10,816 nucleotides of DNA, taken from assembly GCA_018816605.1 (NCBI GenBank), contig JAHIVS010000289.1, positions 1 through 10,816 on the forward strand, read 5' to 3'. This DNA is from Pseudomonadota bacterium. Lineage in GTDB: Bacteria; Desulfobacterota; Desulfobacteria; Desulfobacterales; Desulfobacteraceae. This document shows positions 6,479 through 10,816 of the stretch, piece after piece (the stretch's first letter is position 1; every line of letters begins with the position of its first letter). The notes under the pieces were generated by a model that worked only from the letters and a program-made list of their open reading frames with translations, searched no databases and was not told the origin of the DNA. Made by a program: the position numbers and the translations under genes.

Positions 6479-7099
6479 ATGAATGCCATGGTGCATGAAA
6501 AACAGATGACCCATACCTTTATTGACAAGGCCTCCCTGGTCTCTGCACGGGTGCACCGGGTCAAGGACATGGCCTCGGCTCTGGACCAGGCCCTTGCCCT
6601 GTGCCGGGCAAAACCGCCCTGTGAATCCCAGATGGAACCGGTCAGCATCAAATCAGACCCCATGCCCGAAAAAAAAAGGATCATCGCTGCCCCCAATCTT
6701 TCGGAAGATGATTTCACACGATTCTCTGCCGCCTGCCAAAAAGCCGGAGACATCCTTCTGATCCGGGAAAATCTGAGGGGCTACCCCGGCGGCATTGACA
6801 TGGGCATAACCCGGGTAAATTTCGGTATTGCAGAAACCGGAACCCTGGTGTTGAATTCCGATTCCGAAGAGACCCGGCTTTCCACCATGCTGTGCGAAAC
6901 CCATGTGGCCATCCTGGAAGAGAAAAAGATTCGAGAAACAGCCCTGTCCATGGCCGATGAACTCAATGACCTGGTTCAGTACCCCTCTTCTTACACCGCT
7001 TTTATCACCGGTGCCAGCCGGACAGCAGATATCGAACGGGTACTGGCATTGGGGGTCCACGGTCCTTTGGAACTTGTAATCCTGCTGGTGGAGGCCTGA
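6479..7099 (+). CDS. lldG: LutC/LldG-like LUD-domain subunit of L-lactate dehydrogenase
   Basis: This is a LUD-domain protein of the LutC/YkgG family, about 206 residues from the ATG at 6479. Together with the fused LutB-LutA protein it should make the non-flavin, iron-sulfur L-lactate dehydrogenase. The LUD core holds GGIDMGITRVNFGIAETGT followed by the ETRLSTMLCETHV segment (about residues 105-145). The C-terminus has the family's TGASRTADIE and GVHGPLEL signatures. The start is uncertain: AGAAGG lies 12 bases before 6479, which is long, while ATGs at 6458, 6488 and 6506 lack a good ribosome site, and 6380 lies inside the palindrome. Family members of this type are 200-240 residues. The stop is three bases before the lldH start, so the two are co-translated. 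Confidence 0.85.
   Translation: MNAMVHEKQMTHTFIDKASLVSARVHRVKDMASALDQALALCRAKPPCESQMEPVSIKSDPMPEKKRIIAAPNLSEDDFTRFSAACQKAGDILLIRENLRGYPGGIDMGITRVNFGIAETGTLVLNSDSEETRLSTMLCETHVAILEEKKIRETALSMADELNDLVQYPSSYTAFITGASRTADIERVLALGVHGPLELVILLVEA
7090..7094 (+). promoter_or_regulatory. Ribosome binding site for the GTG start of lldH
   Basis: GGAGG, located in the last codons of lldG, lies eight bases before GTG at 7103. It supports a GTG start for lldH and tight coupling to lldG. Confidence 0.75.
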
Positions 7100-7102
7100 G
7101 CC

Positions 7103-9229
7103 GTGAAAAAAAAAGAAGAAACTTTAAAGGCCTATAAAGGCAGGCTTGATGCCGCCCTGAAAAATAAATTTTTGCGCAGGGCCATGGACAATTTTGCCGT
7201 GGCCTACAGAGCTTCCCGGGAAAAAGCCTTTGCCGGTATGGACGCGGATCAAATGATACGGCAGGTTACGGATATTAAAGCTGCCGCCATTGAAACCAAT
7301 GACGCCCTTTTGTCGGAATTTACCAGAAAGGCAAAGGAAAACAACATCCATGTTCACCTGGCGGATACGGCAGCGGATGCCAACCGCATCATCGGCCAGA
7401 TCGCCCGCCAAACCGATTCCCGGCATATTGTCAAATCCAAGTCCATGACCGCCGAAGAAATCCATTTGAACAAGTGGCTGGAAAATCTGGGGCTTGAGGT
7501 AACGGAAACCGATCTGGGAGAATGGATCGTCCAGCTTCGCCATGAAGGCCCCTCCCACATGGTCATGCCGGCCATCCATCTGTCCAGGTTCCAGGTGGCG
7601 GAGCTGTTTACGGACGTCACGGGAACGGTCCAGGATGCAGAAATTGAACGCCTGGTAAAGGTGGCCCGGCGCCAATTGCGAAAAAAATATATCCAGGCGG
7701 ATATGGGGATCACCGGTGCCAACTTTGCCGTGGCCCGAACCGGAACCATCGGCATTGCCACCAATGAGGGCAATGCCCGCCTGGTCACAACCCTGCCAAG
7801 GGTCCACGTGGCACTGATCGGGATTGACAAGCTGTTGCCCACCCTGGAAAGCGCCCTGTCCATCAACCGGGTTCTGCCAAAAAATGCCACAGGCCAGGCC
7901 ATTACCTCCTATGTCACCTGGATCACCGGTCCCAGTGAATGCAAACCGGCCCCGGGCGGAAAACGGGAGATGCACATTGTTTTTCTGGACAATGGCCGGA
8001 AAAAAATTGCAGCAGACCCTGTCTTTTCCCAGGTGCTCCAATGTGTGCGCTGCGGGGCCTGCGCCAATGTCTGCCCGGTTTACCGCATGGTGGGAGGCCA
8101 CGCGCTTGGCTATGTGTATATCGGGGCCATCGGCCTGATCACCACCTATTTTTTCCATGGCAGGGAGCATGCCCGGAATCTTGTCCAGAACTGCACCAAT
8201 TGCGGAGCCTGCAAAGCGGTCTGCGCCGGGGGCATTGAGCTGCCGAAACTCATCAAGGAAATCCATGCAAGAATCCAGGACGAGGAGGGACACCCCCTTA
8301 AAAGCCTGATGCTGGGCAAGGTTTTGAAAAACCGGAAACTTTTCCACACCCTGCTGCGCACGGCCAAACTGGCCCAGCAACCGGTTACAGGGGGAACGCT
8401 TTTTCTGCGGCATCTGCCCATGATTTTTTCAAAAGAACATAATTTCAGGGTGTTGCCGGCCATTGCAAAAATCCCTTTCCGGGACCGGTTTGAACGCTTG
8501 AACCAGACCCTTAAAAAGCCCCGTCATAAAATCGCCCTGTTTTCCGGATGTGTCCAGGATTTCGTGTATCCTGAGCAGCTGGAGGCGGCCATGACCCTTT
8601 TTGCGGCAGCCAATGTCAGCGTCCGCTTTCCCATGGACCAGTCCTGCTGCGGCCTGCCCGCCCAGATGATGGGGGAAAAGGAAGCGGCCTGTGATGTGGC
8701 CCTCCAGAACCTTGCAGCCTTTGAAAATGAAGATGTGGATTATATTGTCACCCTGTGCGCTTCCTGCGGGTCCCACCTGAAAAACAGCCTGCCGGACCTG
8801 GTCCGGGAGTACGCCCCCAAAAAGGCGGCTGTCTTTGCCGAAAAAATCATTCCCTTCAGCCTATTTATGAACAAAATAGTGGGAATAGACCCTGTGAAGG
8901 GAAACATGCGCAAAACCGCCTTCCATTCCCCCTGTCACCTGTGCCGGGGACTTGGGGTGAAACAGGCCCCCAAAGACCTGATCCACAAATCCGGGAATAT
9001 CTACGTAAAAACCCGCGAGGAAGAAACCTGCTGCGGGTTTGGGGGCAGTTTTTCAGCCAATTTTCCGGCGATCTCCCATGAAATTTTAATCCAAAAGCTG
9101 GAGGATGTGGAAAAATCCGGGGCAGATCTTCTGGTCACAGAATGCCCGGGGTGCGTAATGCAGCTTCGGGGCGGAACCTTAAAACAGGGCAGGGATCTCC
9201 AGGTGATCCATCTGGCCGAGCTCTTTTAA
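7103..9229 (+). CDS. lldH: LutB-LutA fusion: LUD/ferredoxin/CCG iron-sulfur subunit of L-lactate dehydrogenase
   Basis: This 708-residue protein joins what are two genes in Escherichia coli (lldF and lldE, also called ykgF and ykgE) and Bacillus (lutB and lutA); the length is close to the sum of the two. Residues about 50-300 are a LutB-type LUD domain, with KSMTAEEI and MGITGANFAVARTGTIG. Two ferredoxin motifs follow: C314, C317, C320, C324-P and C364, C367, C370, C374. The second ends in C-A instead of the usual C-P. The LutA-like half has two CCG domains with C515-C516-G and C643-C644-G and supporting PCHLC and ECPGC cysteines. No membrane segments or signal peptide are visible, so it is cytoplasmic or peripheral. 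With LldG it should oxidise L-lactate to pyruvate. The fusion is the arrangement described for Desulfovibrio LldH. It is the last gene of the operon and stops 19 bases before the end of the convergent ZIP gene. Confidence 0.92.
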   Translation: MKKKEETLKAYKGRLDAALKNKFLRRAMDNFAVAYRASREKAFAGMDADQMIRQVTDIKAAAIETNDALLSEFTRKAKENNIHVHLADTAADANRIIGQIARQTDSRHIVKSKSMTAEEIHLNKWLENLGLEVTETDLGEWIVQLRHEGPSHMVMPAIHLSRFQVAELFTDVTGTVQDAEIERLVKVARRQLRKKYIQADMGITGANFAVARTGTIGIATNEGNARLVTTLPRVHVALIGIDKLLPTLESALSINRVLPKNATGQAITSYVTWITGPSECKPAPGGKREMHIVFLDNGRKKIAADPVFSQVLQCVRCGACANVCPVYRMVGGHALGYVYIGAIGLITTYFFHGREHARNLVQNCTNCGACKAVCAGGIELPKLIKEIHARIQDEEGHPLKSLMLGKVLKNRKLFHTLLRTAKLAQQPVTGGTLFLRHLPMIFSKEHNFRVLPAIAKIPFRDRFERLNQTLKKPRHKIALFSGCVQDFVYPEQLEAAMTLFAAANVSVRFPMDQSCCGLPAQMMGEKEAACDVALQNLAAFENEDVDYIVTLCASCGSHLKNSLPDLVREYAPKKAAVFAEKIIPFSLFMNKIVGIDPVKGNMRKTAFHSPCHLCRGLGVKQAPKDLIHKSGNIYVKTREEETCCGFGGSFSANFPAISHEILIQKLEDVEKSGADLLVTECPGCVMQLRGGTLKQGRDLQVIHLAELF

Positions 9230-9248
9230 CGAAAAAATGATAAAACAA

Positions 9249-10064
9249 TCACCCCAGGGCCACATCCAGGCTCATCATGACCGCAAACCCCAGCAGGGTG
9301 GCCAGGGTGACCGTATCGATATGGGCCTCGGTCCGCTGGGATTCGGGAATGAGCTCTTCCACCACCACAAAGATCATGGCGCCGGCGGCAAAGCAGAGGG
9401 CATAGGGCAGAATCTCCTGCATATAAAGGACAAAGGCCGCACCGATCACCCCGGCAATGGGCTCCACCATGCCCGAGGCCTGGCCCATCAAAAAGCTTTT
9501 GGTCCGGCCCATGCCTTCCCTGCGCAAGGGCAGGGAGACGGCCGCCCCTTCGGGAAAATTCTGGAGACCGATGCCGATGGCCAGGGCAATGGCACCCCCA
9601 ATGGTGGCAGAGGGAAGACCGGCAGCCACCGCCCCGAATGCCACGCCAACGGCAAGGCCTTCGGGAATGTTGTGCAGGGTGATGGCAAGCACCAGCAGGG
9701 TACTTCGCTGCCAGGATGTCTTTACCCCCTCACTGTTCTCGATTTTCAGCCCCGGATGAAGATGGGGCAGATACAAATCGGTCAGCCGCATGAAAATCCC
9801 CCCCCCCATAAAACCGATCACGGCAGTAAGCCAGGGGGTCTGGCCCATCTGCCCGGCCATTTCGATGCCCGGGGCCAGCAGGGACCAGAAACTTGCGGCA
9901 ATCATGACCCCTGCTGCAAACCCGAGCATGGCATCCATGAATTTAGGATTTACCCGCCTTGTGAAAAAAACCAGGGCAGCGCCTGCCCCGGTGACTCCCC
10001 AGGTAAAGAGCGTGGCCATGAGCGCCTGGGTGACCGGACCATAGTGTTGAATAAATTCAATCAT
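9249..10064 (-). CDS. ZIP-family divalent metal transporter (GufA-like)
   Basis: This 271-residue inner-membrane protein has about eight hydrophobic segments and the two ZIP metal-site signatures: HNIPEG with H131, N132 and E135 in the fourth segment, and QNFPEG with Q167, N168 and E171 in the fifth. This pairing is typical of the prokaryotic GufA branch. ZupT has a related but different set. Members import Zn2+, Fe2+ or other divalent ions into the cytoplasm; the preferred metal cannot be told from sequence. The loop between segments three and four is short with only a small PHLHP metal-binding patch. The ATG at 10064 is preceded by GAGAAG that directly abuts it, and GAGGTG further up. The gene has its own promoter, 3' of the cyclase gene. 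It is convergent with lldH with no visible terminator in the 19-base gap. Confidence 0.9.
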   Translation of the reverse strand: MIEFIQHYGPVTQALMATLFTWGVTGAGAALVFFTRRVNPKFMDAMLGFAAGVMIAASFWSLLAPGIEMAGQMGQTPWLTAVIGFMGGGIFMRLTDLYLPHLHPGLKIENSEGVKTSWQRSTLLVLAITLHNIPEGLAVGVAFGAVAAGLPSATIGGAIALAIGIGLQNFPEGAAVSLPLRREGMGRTKSFLMGQASGMVEPIAGVIGAAFVLYMQEILPYALCFAAGAMIFVVVEELIPESQRTEAHIDTVTLATLLGFAVMMSLDVALG

Positions 10065-10105
10065 CTTCTCGTCACTTCACCTCTTCTGAATATTTTTTTA
10101 TCAAA

Positions 10106-10134
10106 ACTATAGGAAAAACAGAACCGGGTGTCAA
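10106..10134 (-). promoter_or_regulatory. Strong sigma-70-type promoter of the ZIP transporter gene
   Basis: On the minus strand there is a perfect -35 box TTGACA (10134-10129), a 17-base spacer and a -10 box TATAGT (10111-10106). It starts just after the cyclase stop codon and predicts a leader of about 35 bases. I see no clear Fur- or Zur-type palindrome over it. Confidence 0.7.
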
Positions 10135-10140
10135 TGCGGA

Positions 10141-10816
10141 TCACCCGATTTTATGGCCCACCGAGAAAACCCTGATGGGATCTGCCTTGCCCTTGACCCT
10201 GATTTCAGGCATGGGGCAAAATTCATACTCCTCTACCAGAAGGCATTGAACCGCTTCACTGACAAGGATATCGGTGTGCAACTCCTTGGTCAGATCCTGG
10301 ATCCTGGAGGCCAGGTTCACCGTATCCCCGATCAGCGAATAGGCAGACCGATCCTGTGTACCGATATTGGCGGCCAGCACAGGGCCTGTATGGATTCCCA
10401 CCCCATGGGCAATGGGGGCAATGCCTTCCTTTGCAAGGCGGTAATTGAGCCGTACAAGGCGATGTCGCATGGCAAGGGCGGCTTTTACGGCGCAAAGCTC
10501 ATGGCCTGCCTGATAAATCGGTGCACCAAAGACCGCCTCCACCTCGTCCCCAATAAATTGAAGGATCAGGCCATGGTTTTCCTTGATGGCTTCCGCCATT
10601 TCCTGAAAATAGGCATTGAGCACATAAATCAATTCCTTGGGCGGGGTGATGGCCACCAGGGGGGTAAAATTTCTCAAATCCGCAAACAAAATGGTGGCCT
10701 GTTTGAGCTCACCGTCCAGATGGACCCTGCCGCTGAGAATTTCATCCCGGATCTTTGAATCTACATATTTGCCAAAAACATCCTTGATCAGTTCCCGTTC
10801 CCGCAACCCCTGGCTC
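10141..10816 (-). CDS. Class III adenylate/guanylate cyclase catalytic domain, N-terminus cut by window edge
   Basis: This is the C-terminal part of a class III nucleotidyl cyclase; the reading frame is open through the right edge of the window, so any sensor or membrane region is outside. The lead-in RERELIKDVFGKYVD is the common linker before the catalytic domain. Counting from the leucine codon at 10806 as residue 1, metal-binding aspartates are D43 (in LFADLRNFT) and D87 (in FIGDEVEAVFG), 44 residues apart as in mammalian cyclase C1. The transition-state residues N164 and R168 (in GDTVNLASR) are also present. The purine-selecting positions are unusual: Q83 where adenylate cyclases have lysine, and S157 where they have aspartate or threonine. 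It should therefore be an active cyclase, but ATP versus GTP preference is open. It ends 76 bases before the ZIP start codon, and the ZIP gene has a separate promoter. Confidence 0.88.
   Translation of the reverse strand, partial: SQGLRERELIKDVFGKYVDSKIRDEILSGRVHLDGELKQATILFADLRNFTPLVAITPPKELIYVLNAYFQEMAEAIKENHGLILQFIGDEVEAVFGAPIYQAGHELCAVKAALAMRHRLVRLNYRLAKEGIAPIAHGVGIHTGPVLAANIGTQDRSAYSLIGDTVNLASRIQDLTKELHTDILVSEAVQCLLVEEYEFCPMPEIRVKGKADPIRVFSVGHKIG

Noticed and set aside
7124..8413. A 429-codon open frame on the minus strand opposite lldH.
   Set aside because: The plus-strand protein has complete LUD and ferredoxin motifs across the same bases; the antisense product is unrecognisable and has no ribosome site.
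9230..9248. Bidirectional terminator between the convergent lldH and ZIP genes.
   Set aside because: The 19-base gap has A-rich sequence but no inverted repeat on either side.
9237..10112. A 291-codon open frame on the plus strand opposite the ZIP gene.
   Set aside because: Its product is rich in Gly, His, Gln and Lys without domain structure, while the minus strand encodes a full ZIP transporter.

Overview
The window looks like a chromosomal segment from an anaerobic member of the Desulfobacterota (the former Deltaproteobacteria), most likely a lactate-using sulfate reducer of the Desulfobacteraceae type. This placement is inferred. It rests on the fused LutB-LutA iron-sulfur protein next to a LutC-like protein (the LldG/LldH arrangement known from Desulfovibrio), on a two-component GlcD/GlcF-type D-lactate dehydrogenase without GlcE, and on a TRAP transporter beside them. 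No taxonomic marker gene is present.

Layout. Positions 46-2771 on the minus strand hold a two-gene operon: a FAD-dependent 2-hydroxyacid (probably D-lactate) dehydrogenase and its iron-sulfur partner. Positions 2772-3177 are a 406-bp divergent control region with a promoter in each direction, a long leader before dctP, and two nearly identical TGGT-N3-ACCA palindromes, one in front of each operon. Positions 3178-9229 on the plus strand hold five genes: dctP, dctQ and dctM (a TRAP importer), then lldG (LutC-like) and lldH (LutB-LutA fusion), which should form an L-lactate dehydrogenase. Imperfect hairpins sit in the dctP-dctQ gap and in the dctM-lldG gap. Positions 9249-10064 on the minus strand hold a ZIP-family (GufA-like) metal transporter with its own strong promoter. 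Positions 10141-10816 on the minus strand hold the C-terminal part of a class III nucleotidyl cyclase that is cut by the window edge.

How it works together (inference). The TRAP system brings lactate into the cell. The GlcD/GlcF-type enzyme oxidises the D isomer and the LldG/LldH enzyme oxidises the L isomer. Both give pyruvate and pass electrons through [4Fe-4S] clusters and CCG-type cysteine-rich domains towards the membrane carriers. The paired operators suggest that one GntR/FadR-type regulator, not encoded here, controls both arms. The ZIP transporter and the cyclase are convergent with this locus and show no visible functional link to it.

The main enzyme families are familiar. The points most worth a second look are the matched operators, the use of a TRAP importer together with both lactate dehydrogenases, the GGA-rich dctP leader, the intergenic hairpins, and the non-canonical purine-selecting residues of the cyclase.
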